From assembly GCF_000332975.1 (NCBI RefSeq), contig NZ_BANR01000003.1, positions 1 through 64,000 of the forward strand: DNA of 64,000 nucleotides. The letters run 5' to 3'. The stretch's first letter is position 1. Each line of letters starts with the position of its first letter. The notes below the pieces were generated by a model that had not been told where the DNA came from, searched no databases, and worked only from the letters and a program-made list of their open reading frames with translations. Positions 9,605 through 17,953 of the stretch are shown here, piece by piece. The position numbers and the translations under genes are program-made. This DNA is from Gordonia aichiensis NBRC 108223. GTDB lineage: Bacteria > Actinomycetota > Actinomycetes > Mycobacteriales > Mycobacteriaceae.

Positions 9605-9651
9605 CGACGACGCCCCCGCTCGGTCCGCGAACCCGAGCGGGGGCGTCGTCG
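9605..9651. terminator. Bidirectional hairpin terminator
   Basis: A perfect 19-bp inverted repeat (arms 9605-9623 and 9633-9651) with a 9-base loop lies between the convergent acyl-CoA dehydrogenase and MpaB-type genes. No T-tract follows, as is usual in actinobacteria. It should stop transcription from both sides. Confidence 0.85.
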
Positions 9652-9668
9652 TCGCGAAGCAGGTGTGC

Positions 9669-10649
9669 TCACGTCAGCCGCGCGCGTGCCTCCTGCGGGG
9701 TGACCGTGGACTCCGTCAGCGGCGGCATGCCGCGGAAATGCTGTGCGTACACCGCGCGTGTCATCGGGAGAGAGCGCAGGGCCGCGAGCGTGACGTGTGG
9801 TCTGGCGGCAATCCGGATCGCCTGCTGCACCAGCGGCCGATAGGCGACGTCGACGATGCTCGGCTGGTCCATGTCACCGAGTTCACGCATCCACCGTGGC
9901 AGGGTGGCGATGACGGCCGGCGCCGTGAAATTGCTCAGTACTGCGAACTGAGCATTGCTCTGCGACAACGGTGTTCGCAGAAGGTAGTGCATTCCGCGTC
10001 GGGCACGCTCCGACGTGCACAGCCGTGGACGGACTGCCGCGAAGTAGTCGTGAATGCCGTCGCGGTCGGCCGGAACGGCTGCTGGGTCGAAGGTCTGCAA
10101 CTGCGCGGCGACAGCGCATTCGGCCCAGTATCGTCGCTCCTCGGTGGGCGTCAACGGCCCCGGCCCGTACATTTCGTAGCACTTGAGTACCGAATGCCAG
10201 CCGGTCAGGTGAATCCACAGTTGTGAATCGGGATTGTTCGCGCTGTAACGCTTTCCGCTGATCGGTTCGATACCGGTTGCGCGTGCGTGAACTCGCGTCA
10301 GCAGATCCGACGCCTCGACCGCCGATCGCCCGTCGGCGAGCGCCACGATCAGGAAGTACGACAGCGTGCTGTCGAGCCTGCCGCGCGGATCGGTGTAGAT
10401 GCCTGCCTGATCGGCCACGGCAGCGGTGAGGAATGGGTCGAAATGCTCGAGTACCACCGACCGCTGGAAGGCGATCAGAGAGGTGGGCGACGACCAGACT
10501 CGCCAGGTCGGGGAATCAGGTCCGAAGAACCCGTAGTTCTCACGACGGCGAGCGGGGTCGAACGGCCAGCCGCTGTCGGTGAGTGCACGCCGAGGCGGAC
10601 GCGCAGCGGTCCCGGGTGAGGTGTCATGGATCGGTGCGGTGGCGGTCAC
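9669..10649 (-). CDS. Oxygenase, MpaB/DUF2236 family
   Basis: A 326-residue protein from GTG 10649, chosen because GAGGAG lies 5 bases upstream. It contains the family hallmark FFGPDSPTWRVWSSP near the N-terminus, a central IHLTGWHSVLKCYEMYG region with candidate haem-ligand His residues, and a helical C-terminus. DUF2236 proteins include the latex-clearing protein Lcp and fungal MpaB, which cleave or oxidise isoprenoid substrates with a b-type haem. No signal peptide is seen. It is transcribed away from a TetR gene, the usual arrangement of a regulator and its target. The substrate is unknown. Confidence 0.85.
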   Translation of the reverse strand: MTATAPIHDTSPGTAARPPRRALTDSGWPFDPARRRENYGFFGPDSPTWRVWSSPTSLIAFQRSVVLEHFDPFLTAAVADQAGIYTDPRGRLDSTLSYFLIVALADGRSAVEASDLLTRVHARATGIEPISGKRYSANNPDSQLWIHLTGWHSVLKCYEMYGPGPLTPTEERRYWAECAVAAQLQTFDPAAVPADRDGIHDYFAAVRPRLCTSERARRGMHYLLRTPLSQSNAQFAVLSNFTAPAVIATLPRWMRELGDMDQPSIVDVAYRPLVQQAIRIAARPHVTLAALRSLPMTRAVYAQHFRGMPPLTESTVTPQEARARLT

Positions 10650-10717
10650 GGTGCTCCTCGTGTGTGGACGGCTCGACGGTCCGCCGTCGAATGCAGACGC
10701 CCCGAAATATACATAGG

Positions 10718-10745
10718 TGTAGGAATAGAATCTACAGTTGCGTAG
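10718..10745. promoter_or_regulatory. Candidate TetR operator in divergent promoter region
   Basis: The 137-bp gap between the MpaB-type gene and the TetR gene is AT-richer than its surroundings. It contains TGTAG-N9-CTACA (10718-10736) overlapping CTAC-N6-GTAG (10732-10745). Overlapping inverted repeats in a gap shared by a TetR gene and its divergent neighbour are typical operators. The arms are short, so this is a candidate only. Confidence 0.35.
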
Positions 10746-10786
10746 GAAGATGTCAGACCGCGTTGGTCGCCAGATACGGTGGACGA

Positions 10787-11410
10787 ATGAACGCTCCCGC
10801 TTCGTCGTCACGACGGCACCGGGCCGAGCACTTGGGGCCCGAGCGGCGTCGACCACAAATTCTCGACGCAGCGCTTGACATCGCGGCCGCACAGGGTATC
10901 GCCGGCGTGACGATCGCGTCGGTTGCTGAGCGGCTCGACGTCACGCGTCCGGTCGTCTACTCGTGCTTCGCCAGTCGTGCGGACCTGGTCGACGCCTTGC
11001 TCCGGCGCGAGGAGCGATATCTCGACGCACGGCTTTCCGAAGCGGTGCACGAGCGCACGGTCAATGCGGGCGAGGACGTCTTCGTCGAGGGATTCAGTGC
11101 GATGCTGCACGTCGTCGTCGATCGTCCGCAGGCGTGGCGACTGGTGTTCGGTCATCCCGATCCGGTCGTGGCGGACCTCGCAGGTTCAGGCAGGGCTGCG
11201 ATGGTCGCGAGATGTACACGCCTGCTTGAGCCCACGTTGTCGGCATGGGGGATCGACGACGCGCAGACCAAACTGCCTGCACTGGTGGAGTTGTGGGTAT
11301 CTGCGGGGGAGGGGGCAGTGCGTACGCTGCTGGCCGACGACACCTGGACTCCGGAGTCGCTCGGCGGTGTCGTCGGCGCTGCTGTCTACCGAGCGTTGCG
11401 CGGAGCCTAA
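10787..11410 (+). CDS. TetR-family transcriptional regulator
   Basis: A 207-residue TetR-type regulator starting at ATG 10787. The DNA-binding domain spans about residues 23-70, with the helix-turn-helix around TIASVAERLDVTRPVVYSCFASRADLV. The C-terminal ligand domain ends with a TetR_C-like helix pair. It is divergent from the MpaB-type oxygenase and probably controls that gene and itself. Its stop codon overlaps the stop of a reading-frame remnant on the other strand (11407-11526). Confidence 0.88.
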   Translation: MNAPASSSRRHRAEHLGPERRRPQILDAALDIAAAQGIAGVTIASVAERLDVTRPVVYSCFASRADLVDALLRREERYLDARLSEAVHERTVNAGEDVFVEGFSAMLHVVVDRPQAWRLVFGHPDPVVADLAGSGRAAMVARCTRLLEPTLSAWGIDDAQTKLPALVELWVSAGEGAVRTLLADDTWTPESLGGVVGAAVYRALRGA

Positions 11411-11526
11411 CCGGCGTAGGCGGGTTGGAACTGAAGGTTCGCGTGCTGTGTCTTCGCTGCGTCGCGGAAGTTTTTCATCGCCCGCGGCACAGGGATGCCG
11501 ACGTCACGCACGATGTTGAGGTGACC
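11407..11526 (-). pseudogene. C-terminal gene remnant, 39 codons
   Basis: Immediately after the aldehyde dehydrogenase stop, and in the same frame, 39 further codons run to a TAG. They read as GHLNIVRDVGIPVPRAMKNF followed by RDAAKTQHANLQFQPAYAG. Composition is protein-like and codon third positions are GC-rich. There is no convincing start codon or ribosome site, though a GTG lies at the sixth codon. It looks like the 3' end of a lost gene brought next to the dehydrogenase by a deletion, or a lost C-terminal extension. I cannot name the parent family. Confidence 0.4.
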
Positions 11527-12996
11527 TCAGCTGAGCGCGACGTACTTGACCGTCAGGTACTCCTCGATGCCCTCGGAGCCGCCCTCGCGGCCGATGCCCG
11601 ACTGCTTCACGCCGCCGAAGGGGGCCGCGACGTCGGAGATCACGCCACGGTTGACCCCGACCATCCCGACGTCGAGCTTCGACGCCACGCGCATGCTGCG
11701 GTCGAGGTCGCGGGTGAAGAAGTAGCCGGCCAGGCCGTACTCGGTCGAGTTGGCTGCTGCGATCGCCTCGTCCTCCGACTCGAACGTGCTCACCACCGCG
11801 ACGGGACCGAAGATCTCGTCGCGGGTGACCGGTGCGTATGCGTCGACCTGATCGACGACCGTCGCCGGGTAGAAGTAGCCCTTACCGTCGGGGATCTTGC
11901 CGCCCAGCCGGACGCGGCCGCCGTGTGCAACAGCGGAATCCACTGCGGCGGCGACCTTGCCGCGCTGTGCCGCGGTGACGAGCGGACCGAGCGTGACGCC
12001 CTCCTCGTAGCCTGGTCCGAGCCGCACAGCCGACATCTTCTCGATCAGCTTGTCGGTGAACTCCTCGGCAACCCCGGACTGCACCAGGAAGCGGTTCGCG
12101 GCGGTGCACGCCTCGCCGCCGTTGCGCATCTTTGCAAGGAATGCGCCCTCGACTGCCTTGTCGACGTCCGCATCGTCGAACACGAGGAACGGGGCGTTGC
12201 CGCCGAGTTCCATCGACGTGCGCTGCACGCGTTCCGCCGCCTGGGCCATGAGGTTGCGGCCGACCGGTGTCGAGCCGGTGAAGCTGATCTTACGAATGCG
12301 GTCGTCGGTGATGATCGCCGACGCGACACCGCGCGCATCGATGGTTGGCAGCACGGACAGCACGCCTGCAGGCAGGCCTGCCTCGGCGAAGATCTCGGCC
12401 AGGGCGAGCATTGTCAGCGGGGTCTCGTGGGCCGGTTTGACCAGCATCACGTTGCCCGCGGCCAGCGCGGGGCCGATCTTTCGGGTTCCCATGGCGAGTG
12501 GGAAGTTCCACGGCGTGATCGCCAGCGACGGTCCGACGGGCCCGTGGCTCACCAGGATTCGACCTGTCCCGCCGGGAGACTGTGTGCAGCGGCCGTCGAT
12601 CCGGACGGCCTCCTCGGCGAACCAGCGCAGGAATTCGTTGCCGTACTTCGTTTCCGAGAGGCTGTCGGGCAGTGCCCGACCGAGCTCGAGTGTCATGAGC
12701 ATCGCGAGGCTGTCGGCTCGATCGGCAACCAGTTCGAAAGCGCGACGCAGGATTTCACCGCGCTCACGGGCCGGGGTGGCGGCCCATGAGTCGGCGACGG
12801 CGACGGCACGGTCGAGCGCGTGCACGGCATCGTCGACGCTCGCGTCGGCAACCGACACCAGCGATTCCTCGGTGGCCGGATTGATGACGTCGAATGTCTT
12901 GCCGCCCTTGGCCTCGACCTCCCGGCCGTCGATCCAGAGACCGGTGGGTACTCCGTCGAGCACGGCCTGTGGGTCAAGCACCTGAGTGCTGGTCAT
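11527..12996 (-). CDS. NAD(P)-dependent aldehyde dehydrogenase (succinate-semialdehyde type)
   Basis: A 489-residue aldehyde dehydrogenase. It shows MELGGNAPFLVFDDAD with the general-base Glu, GGEACTAANRFLVQ with the catalytic Cys, and the C-terminal GGVKQSGIGREGG that is typical of GabD-type succinate-semialdehyde dehydrogenases. The start overlaps the end of the amine oxidase gene by 23 bp, so translation is probably coupled. In this operon it would oxidise the aldehyde made by the amine oxidase or aminotransferase. Succinate semialdehyde is likely but not proven. Confidence 0.9.
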   Translation of the reverse strand: MTSTQVLDPQAVLDGVPTGLWIDGREVEAKGGKTFDVINPATEESLVSVADASVDDAVHALDRAVAVADSWAATPARERGEILRRAFELVADRADSLAMLMTLELGRALPDSLSETKYGNEFLRWFAEEAVRIDGRCTQSPGGTGRILVSHGPVGPSLAITPWNFPLAMGTRKIGPALAAGNVMLVKPAHETPLTMLALAEIFAEAGLPAGVLSVLPTIDARGVASAIITDDRIRKISFTGSTPVGRNLMAQAAERVQRTSMELGGNAPFLVFDDADVDKAVEGAFLAKMRNGGEACTAANRFLVQSGVAEEFTDKLIEKMSAVRLGPGYEEGVTLGPLVTAAQRGKVAAAVDSAVAHGGRVRLGGKIPDGKGYFYPATVVDQVDAYAPVTRDEIFGPVAVVSTFESEDEAIAAANSTEYGLAGYFFTRDLDRSMRVASKLDVGMVGVNRGVISDVAAPFGGVKQSGIGREGGSEGIEEYLTVKYVALS

Positions 12997-14920
12997 GCGA
13001 ATTCCCTTCGTGATGGCAGTGGGTCGGGGGCGAAGCCTCGACGTCGAGAGAGGGGTTACGGTCGAAGAAGCCGAACGGCTTGAGCCAGAACGACACGGTG
13101 TCGGCCGGCATCACCGGCCAGTCCTCCGGCCGCGTGATGTGATGGATACCGAACGTGTACCAGAGGACGACGTCGGTGTTCTCGATCGGCCGATTGGCTT
13201 TGGTCCAGACGCCGAGACCGGTGTCGCGTTCGGACTGGTTGACGAATTCACCCGCGGGCCAGCGCTCGTCTGGATGATTAGGTGTCACCCAGAGGGTATG
13301 ACCCATGACGGTGGCGCGCTGGAAGATCGGCGACGCCGGGTCGAACATCGCGGGGAACGCGCCCGTGGGCACCAGCTTGTACGCCGGGTTCAGGCCGAGG
13401 GCCGTTGTCTTGTTGGGATTGGCGATCTTCCACGACTTCTGCGTCGCGAAGTTCGGATCCTGCATGCCCTCCGACTCGGTGCGCAGCGGCGTGTTCTGCT
13501 GCACCAGGCCGAGTCCGAGCGGATTGTCGGGACCCATCGGCTCGACGAGGGTTTCGCTGGCATATACGGTGTTGTCGCTGCCGTCGATGTCGAGGTCCAT
13601 CCGCGCAACCAGGAAGTGCTGGTGGAACGGCGCGTACGTGCGGTTGTCGATCGTGGTGCCGTGCGGATTCGACGTCACGCCCTCTGGCATCGGTGTGGTC
13701 ACCATGATGCCGGTGGCGCGCACCTCGCATTCGATGTTGCCGTCCTGATAGAAGCGCCAGTAGACCAGGTACTCGTAATTGGCAACGGTCACATGAAAAC
13801 TCACCGTCAGCCGACGCATACGACGGACCTCCGCGCCCGCGTCGTGATCGACGTGCTTCCACAGGACGGCGTTGTCTTCCTCGTGGATGCAGATCGCGTT
13901 GGTGATCGTGTAGGGCTCACCCGCGCTGTTGTGCAGGGTGGCGTCGAGATACCGGATCTCACCGAGGCAGTCGCAGCCGAGCTCCAGCGACGTCGTCATG
14001 AAGCCGAGGCCCCACTCGCCGATATCGAAAGCCGTTCGGCGGTAATGGTCCTCGCTGGGATCGCGATAGGGGACCACCATCTCCGCGAAGGACAGACGAT
14101 GAGCGATCTTGCGGACGTTGCCGCCGTCGTCATAGGTGACGGTGTGCAGCGTCATGCCCTCGCGATAATTGAATCCCACACGCAGCGACCACTTCTGCCA
14201 CGTCAGTTGATTGCCGTCGAGTGTGAACGACGGGCCGTCGGGCTGCGTGATCTCCAGCGGCTTGAGCTCGGGTCGGTTGAACGTGTCGCGAATACGCTGC
14301 GGGATGTGTCGCGGGACGTACTCGCCCATGACGCTCGGTTGTTCGAAACCGCCGGTGTCCTCGATCCGCAGCAGCTCCATCGTGTTCACGTCGATCACGC
14401 AGTGCAGTCCCGACACGGGGTTCGCGTACGGGTTGGAACCCTCGCTGTTGCGAATCCACGTGTCCGACCAGCCGAGACGTCGACCTTTGTACTCCTCGGG
14501 GATCACCGCGCCGCCGTAGGTCCAGGTGTCCATGAAAACCGAGTCCAGATCGGTGATCCCGCGCCTGGCCAGCGCCGCCTGGACGTCGGGATGTGCGCGC
14601 AGGACGCGGTCGCACTCCTCGAACTCGTCGACGGTGAAGTTCGCCTGAACGTCGGGGATCAGCTCGAACGACTCGACGCTGCCTCCCGAGATCGACACGA
14701 ACGACTTGTAGGTGGTGTTCTCGCCACTGTTGAAGCAGACAACCACGGCGCGACGCGGCGGTGCAGTGCCGTCGGCGTCGTACGCGGCGAGTTCACTCTT
14801 GCTCGGTTCGGCGAGTTCGATCGACGCGTAGCGCCAGCCGTCACCGACACCCTGCTCGGCGCCGAGTATCGCGGTGACGGAACGGAATTCTTCGGCGCTG
14901 AGTGGATCGAGGGGATGCAT
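12974..14920 (-). CDS. Primary-amine oxidase (copper/topaquinone)
   Basis: A 648-residue copper amine oxidase, producing an aldehyde, ammonia and H2O2 from a primary amine. The topaquinone motif VANYEYL places the precursor Tyr at residue 382, and HQHFLV gives Cu-ligand His 433 and 435; a third His is expected near the conserved MGHTLWVTPNHPDERWP stretch. The C-terminus carries the family's WYTFGIHHITRPEDWP. The start is ATG 14920 with AAGGAG 8 bases upstream. No signal peptide is seen, as for Arthrobacter phenylethylamine and histamine oxidases. It lies between aminotransferase and aldehyde dehydrogenase genes on the same strand. Confidence 0.94.
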   Translation of the reverse strand: MHPLDPLSAEEFRSVTAILGAEQGVGDGWRYASIELAEPSKSELAAYDADGTAPPRRAVVVCFNSGENTTYKSFVSISGGSVESFELIPDVQANFTVDEFEECDRVLRAHPDVQAALARRGITDLDSVFMDTWTYGGAVIPEEYKGRRLGWSDTWIRNSEGSNPYANPVSGLHCVIDVNTMELLRIEDTGGFEQPSVMGEYVPRHIPQRIRDTFNRPELKPLEITQPDGPSFTLDGNQLTWQKWSLRVGFNYREGMTLHTVTYDDGGNVRKIAHRLSFAEMVVPYRDPSEDHYRRTAFDIGEWGLGFMTTSLELGCDCLGEIRYLDATLHNSAGEPYTITNAICIHEEDNAVLWKHVDHDAGAEVRRMRRLTVSFHVTVANYEYLVYWRFYQDGNIECEVRATGIMVTTPMPEGVTSNPHGTTIDNRTYAPFHQHFLVARMDLDIDGSDNTVYASETLVEPMGPDNPLGLGLVQQNTPLRTESEGMQDPNFATQKSWKIANPNKTTALGLNPAYKLVPTGAFPAMFDPASPIFQRATVMGHTLWVTPNHPDERWPAGEFVNQSERDTGLGVWTKANRPIENTDVVLWYTFGIHHITRPEDWPVMPADTVSFWLKPFGFFDRNPSLDVEASPPTHCHHEGNSHDQHSGA

Positions 14921-14966
14921 GGCAGAGCTCCTTAACGTAGGGCGACAACCGATTGGGGCACAGCGT

Positions 14967-16346
14967 TCAGGCGTTGTCCTTGAGCGCCTGACACAGCACC
15001 GCCAGGCCATCGCGCAACAGGTCGTCGCCAATGACCAGCGGTGGCAACAGGCGTAGCACGTTGCCGTAGGTGCCGCATGTCAACGCGACGACACCCTGTG
15101 CGAGAGCTGTTTTCGCGACGGCGGCAGTCAGGTCGGGGTTGGGGTCGCGCGTTGCTGTTCCGTCCTCGGCAGGCGTGACCAGTTCGACGGCGATCATCGC
15201 GCCGCGGCCGCGAATGTCGCCGATGACCGGCAGACCGGCACCGTCGAGCTCGTCCTTGGTGACGGACAGTGCTTCGGTGACGATGGTCTCGATGTGCCGG
15301 GCGCGGGCACACAGATCGAGCGATTCCATCTGCTCGATGGCTGCCAACGCCGCCGCACACGCGACGGGATTGCCGCCGTACGTGCCACCGAGTCCGCCGC
15401 CGTGCACCGTGTCCATGATGTCGGCGCGACCGGTGACCGCCGACAACGGCATTCCACCGGCAATGCCCTTCGCCATCGTGATGAGGTCGGGTTCGACACC
15501 CTCCTGCTCACACGCGAACCATGTTCCCGTACGGGCGAATCCGGCCTGGACCTCGTCGGCGATGAACAGCACGCGATGCGCGGTGCACCACTCGGCCAAC
15601 GTCGACAGGAATCCCGGTGCGGGAACGATGAATCCGCCCTCGCCCTGGATGGGCTCGATGACAATCGCTGCGGTGGTCTCGGCGCCGACCTGCTTCTCGA
15701 TCATCGAGATCGCACGCTTGGCCGCGGCGACGCCGTCGCTGCCGAGTTCGTCTCGGTAGGGGTAGCTCATCGGCATCCGGTACACCTCGGGCGCGAACGG
15801 TCCGAAGTTGCGCTTGTACGGCATGCTCTTCGCCGTCATCGCCATCGTCAGGTTGGTGCGGCCGTGGTAGGCGTGGTCGAACGTGATGACCGCATTGCGG
15901 CGCGTCGACAGTCGCGCGATCTTGACGGCGTTCTCGACGGCTTCTGCACCCGAATTGAACAGCACGGTGCGCTTCTCGAAGTCGCCGGGCGTGAGCTCGT
16001 TGAGCTTCTCGGCGACCGCAACGTAACCCTCGTACGGCGTCACCATGAAGCAGGTGTGCGTGAAGTGAGCGGCTTGCTCGGCGACGGCGGCGGCAACGGC
16101 TGCGTTGCTCGCGCCCACGGATGTGACCGCGATGCCGGAGCCGAGGTCGATGAGCGAGTTGCCGTCGACGTCGACGATCACACCGCCGTCGGCGTCGGCC
16201 GCGAACACGGGGACACTGGAGCCGACGCCCGCAGCGACGGAGGCCAGGCGGCGTGCTCCGATCTCCATCGAGCGTGGGCCGGGAAGTTCGCTGACCAGCT
16301 TCCGCTCCTGGGGCAGCCGGTAGACGATGTCGGTTGCTGTGGTCAT
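14967..16346 (-). CDS. gabT: Class III aminotransferase, 4-aminobutyrate type (GabT-like)
   Basis: A 459-residue PLP-dependent class III aminotransferase. It has FNSGAEAVENAVKIAR, the FIADEVQAGFARTG stretch with the Asp that contacts the PLP ring nitrogen, and MAKGIAGGMPLSAVTGR with the Schiff-base Lys. The spacing and sequence fit 4-aminobutyrate/2-oxoglutarate transaminases. ATG 16346 is chosen; a GTG two codons upstream is possible. It is the first gene of the amine operon, 46 bp before the amine oxidase, and is divergent from a PucR-type activator. The operon would convert putrescine-like amines through 4-aminobutyrate to succinate. That is inference. Confidence 0.85.
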   Translation of the reverse strand: MTTATDIVYRLPQERKLVSELPGPRSMEIGARRLASVAAGVGSSVPVFAADADGGVIVDVDGNSLIDLGSGIAVTSVGASNAAVAAAVAEQAAHFTHTCFMVTPYEGYVAVAEKLNELTPGDFEKRTVLFNSGAEAVENAVKIARLSTRRNAVITFDHAYHGRTNLTMAMTAKSMPYKRNFGPFAPEVYRMPMSYPYRDELGSDGVAAAKRAISMIEKQVGAETTAAIVIEPIQGEGGFIVPAPGFLSTLAEWCTAHRVLFIADEVQAGFARTGTWFACEQEGVEPDLITMAKGIAGGMPLSAVTGRADIMDTVHGGGLGGTYGGNPVACAAALAAIEQMESLDLCARARHIETIVTEALSVTKDELDGAGLPVIGDIRGRGAMIAVELVTPAEDGTATRDPNPDLTAAVAKTALAQGVVALTCGTYGNVLRLLPPLVIGDDLLRDGLAVLCQALKDNA

Positions 16347-16386
16347 GGACACCAGTGTTCGCCTGCCGCACCCACCTGCGGACCTG

Positions 16387-16423
16387 ACAACTTGTACATC
16401 GTTGCCGCGTTGTGGTGCCACAA
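16387..16423. promoter_or_regulatory. Palindromic operator candidates between gabT and pucR-type gene
   Basis: The 104-bp divergent gap holds TTGTGG-TG-CCACAA (16410-16423), a 6-bp-arm palindrome, and 15 bp before it ACAA-C-TTGT (16387-16395). Both sit where a regulator could control the two promoters. PucR-type activators usually act from such shared regions. Confidence 0.45.
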
Positions 16424-16450
16424 TGTCCAATCCGCGGTTACGGTGGTGCA

Positions 16451-17953
16451 GTGACCACGGTTCGATGGCTGATGGCCCAGCGACGGCTCGAACTCTCGCT
16501 GCGTGCCGGGGCCGACGGCCTCGACCGCGACCTCGACTGCGCGGTGAGCTCAGAACTCGTCGCCACCGCCGACTGGCTCCAGGGAGGCGAGGTGTTGCTC
16601 ACCACCGGTCTGCGGCTCGACGCCGACGACGAGGCTGCCCAGCACGAGTTCGTGCGTAGCCTCGACGCCGTCGGTGCCGCGGCGATCGGATTCGGCGTCG
16701 GTCTCGGATTCGACGAGGTGCCCGGGGGCCTGCTCGCCGCTGCCGACGAGGTCGGTCTCCCGCTGTTCGAGGTGCCCCTCGCCATACCGTTCTCTGCGAT
16801 CACCCGCGCGGTTCTCGACCAGATCGCTGCGCAGCGGTCGGCGCGGCTGGTGTCGGCAACACGTGCGCAACCGCGAATGACCAGGGCTGCAACCGCGTCC
16901 GGCGCGAAGGGTCTGCTGCGTGAACTCGCCGACGCCGTCGGGCAGCGGGTGACCCTACTCGATGCCGGGCACGCCCCGGTTGCCTACGCACCGGGGCCCG
17001 CCACCCCCACGGAGCTCGACCAGCTCCGCGGCGTCGTGATGCGCGACCCGGCTTCGGCGGGTGCCGTTCGCGTAACCGACGACTCGGTGCTGACGGTGGC
17101 GCGAGTCGGTTCCGGGACAACGACGTTCGGACATCTCGGAGTGATCGGGTCGAGCCCCCTCGATGACGTCGGCCGCATGCTGATCGGCCACGCTGTGTCA
17201 CTGCTCGTCATCGAGTACGCCAAGCCGCAACAGGTTCGACGGGATGTCGGCGAGCTGCAGGGTGAGGTGCTCGCGCTCGCCATGGATCGACACATGGGTG
17301 AGCGGTCCCGCGAGATACTGCTCCGCGCAGCCGATCCGCATGGCCGGGTTCGTGCAGTGGTGTTCCGCTTCGAGAGTGCCGATGGAGCGCGAGACGGTGC
17401 ACGACGCCTTGCCGTCGAGTTCGAGCACCGGTGGCGACCGGTGTTCGTGCACCGGCGCGACGACGAGGTCGTCGGGCTGATCCGCGGCGACGATCATGTG
17501 CAGTTCGCCACGGGCCTGCTCGGCATGCTCAGCTCCACTGCCGCCGTGCGTGGCGGGCTGGGGCCTGCGGTCGTGGTCGACGACCTCGCCGACTCGGTGC
17601 GCCAGGCCAGGCTCTCGTGCCGCTCGGCCGCGGCAGGCCAGCTTCTCGACCTCTATGATCTCCGGTCGCTACTCGCCAGCGACACCGTGCGAGAAGTATT
17701 GCGCGACAGCTACACCGAAAGAATCACACCACTCGTCGCGTTCGACGCGGCCAATGCGGGGCATCTGCAGGAAAGCCTGCTCGCCTACCTCGAGGCCAAC
17801 GGCAACTGGGGCGTGGCCGCCAGCGCGCTCGGAGTGCACCGGCACACCCTGCGCGGCCGCATCGAGCGGATCGAGGACATGCTCGCCGTCGACCTCGCCG
17901 ACGCCCGCACCCGCGCCGAACTACTGCTGACCCTGCTGAGTGAGAGCACATGA
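16451..17953 (+). CDS. PucR-family transcriptional regulator
   Basis: A 500-residue regulator from GTG 16451. The N-terminal PucR ligand-sensing domain (about residues 1-125, including DWLQGGEVLLTTGL) is followed by a GGDEF-like central region and a C-terminal helix-turn-helix with LEANGNWGVAASALGVHRHTLRGRIERIE, the CdaR/PucR_C type. Such proteins activate catabolic operons in response to a substrate. It is divergent from the amine-degradation operon, which makes that operon its likely target. Its stop overlaps the SGNH hydrolase start. Confidence 0.9.
   Translation: MTTVRWLMAQRRLELSLRAGADGLDRDLDCAVSSELVATADWLQGGEVLLTTGLRLDADDEAAQHEFVRSLDAVGAAAIGFGVGLGFDEVPGGLLAAADEVGLPLFEVPLAIPFSAITRAVLDQIAAQRSARLVSATRAQPRMTRAATASGAKGLLRELADAVGQRVTLLDAGHAPVAYAPGPATPTELDQLRGVVMRDPASAGAVRVTDDSVLTVARVGSGTTTFGHLGVIGSSPLDDVGRMLIGHAVSLLVIEYAKPQQVRRDVGELQGEVLALAMDRHMGERSREILLRAADPHGRVRAVVFRFESADGARDGARRLAVEFEHRWRPVFVHRRDDEVVGLIRGDDHVQFATGLLGMLSSTAAVRGGLGPAVVVDDLADSVRQARLSCRSAAAGQLLDLYDLRSLLASDTVREVLRDSYTERITPLVAFDAANAGHLQESLLAYLEANGNWGVAASALGVHRHTLRGRIERIEDMLAVDLADARTRAELLLTLLSEST

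Noticed and set aside
12986..14935. Long plus-strand open frame opposite the amine oxidase
   Set aside because: It is a high-GC shadow; the minus strand carries the topaquinone and copper motifs, and the plus-strand translation has no domain.
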